The translations under genes were made by a program, and so were the position numbers. From contig JAHXIO010000005.1 in NCBI GenBank assembly GCA_025655595.1, positions 248,001 through 312,000 of the forward strand: a stretch of 64,000 nucleotides of DNA, given 5' to 3'. Positions 63,804 to 64,000 of the stretch are shown here, piece by piece. The notes under the pieces were generated by a model. It was not told the DNA's origin. It did not search any database and worked only from the letters and a program-made list of their open reading frames with translations. This stretch comes from Candidatus Thiodiazotropha sp. (ex Monitilora ramsayi) (GTDB lineage: Bacteria; Pseudomonadota; Gammaproteobacteria; Chromatiales; Chromatiaceae). The stretch's first letter is position 1. Each line of letters starts with the position of its first letter.

Positions 63804-64000
63804 TTCTCTCGGATATCTCAGTCAGGCGGCCGGTCTTCGCCTCGGTCATATCCCTGCTGCTGATCGCTTTTGGTCTGGTTGCTTTCGATCAGCTGCCGTT
63901 GCGGGAGTATCCCAATATCGATTCACCGGTGGTCTCGGTGAGGACCATCTATCCCGGTGCCGCCGCCAATGTGGTTGAGACGCGAATCACTCAGCTGATT
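63800..64000 (+). CDS. RND efflux inner-membrane pump, 5' part only
   Basis: The first 67 codons are in the window: MILSDISVRRPVFASVISLL begins the first membrane helix, followed by REYPNIDSPVVSVRTIYPGA, the entry to the porter domain in HAE1-type (AcrB/MdtB-like) pumps. The ATG overlaps the adaptor stop codon in ATGA. The rest lies beyond the window. Confidence 0.95.
   Translation, partial: MILSDISVRRPVFASVISLLLIAFGLVAFDQLPLREYPNIDSPVVSVRTIYPGAAANVVETRITQLI

Overview
The window looks like a chromosomal segment of a free-living or symbiotic gammaproteobacterium of the sulfur-oxidising, Chromatiales/Sedimenticola-like kind. This placement is inferred from several things: a Pseudomonas-like glnE-ilvE-waaF-waaC order, a rapA/hldE/msbA/waaA gene set, a DsrC-family protein with two C-terminal-arm cysteines, and several periplasmic c-type cytochromes. 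Nearly all of the sequence is ordinary, densely packed coding DNA. I see no tRNA, rRNA, CRISPR array, integrase or intact insertion sequence.

Layout. Positions 1-4950 hold an FKBP-type isomerase, the CIRCE-controlled groES-groEL operon and a chemoreceptor. Positions 5080-6950 hold a decayed copy of the C-terminal part of an FMN glutamate-synthase-like gene, then gmhA and gmhB; the intact glutamate-synthase-like gene follows at 7169-8704. Positions 8981-28456 are mainly an envelope region. glnE, ilvE and a CHCC zinc protein lead into heptosyltransferases WaaF and WaaC, further glycosyltransferases (GT2, GT9, GT25), an O-antigen-ligase-like protein, an FkbM methyltransferase, MsbA, HldE, an oxidoreductase pair, an LpxL-type acyltransferase and WaaA. 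Together these make ADP-heptose and build, decorate and export the lipid A-core.

Positions 29983-38884 carry a complete methylcitrate pathway for propionate: prpE, then gntR-prpB-prpC-acnD-prpF. It uses the AcnD/PrpF variant. Near-identical pairs of TGTCGACA-centred operators, about 62 bp apart, lie in front of both gntR and prpE. Two copies of a long palindromic repeat lie in this region, and a shorter related hairpin lies between acnD and prpF.

Positions 39491-49799 hold an isochorismatase-fold protein with an altered catalytic residue, a PCMT-like methyltransferase, a TPP riboswitch with thiC, rsuA, a PAS-GGDEF-EAL protein, rapA and a YqhA-like membrane protein. Positions 49844-58309 hold a GIY-YIG/DUF123 protein, two c-type cytochromes flanking a PCu(A)C copper chaperone, a HIT-like phosphorylase homologue, an EEP-family hydrolase, a diguanylate cyclase, creA and the DsrC-like gene. 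Positions 58595-62398 form a glucosylglycerate module (predicted phosphorylase, GpgS and phosphatase). The window ends inside an RND efflux operon.

The strongest items for follow-up are the paired GntR operators, the glutamate-synthase-like pseudogene that points to an old duplication around gmhAB, the DsrC paralogue with a lengthened cysteine arm beside a perfect FNR-type box, the glucosylglycerate synthesis-plus-phosphorolysis cluster, and the Asp-to-Asn change in the isochorismatase-like enzyme. No clearly new multi-gene system was found.
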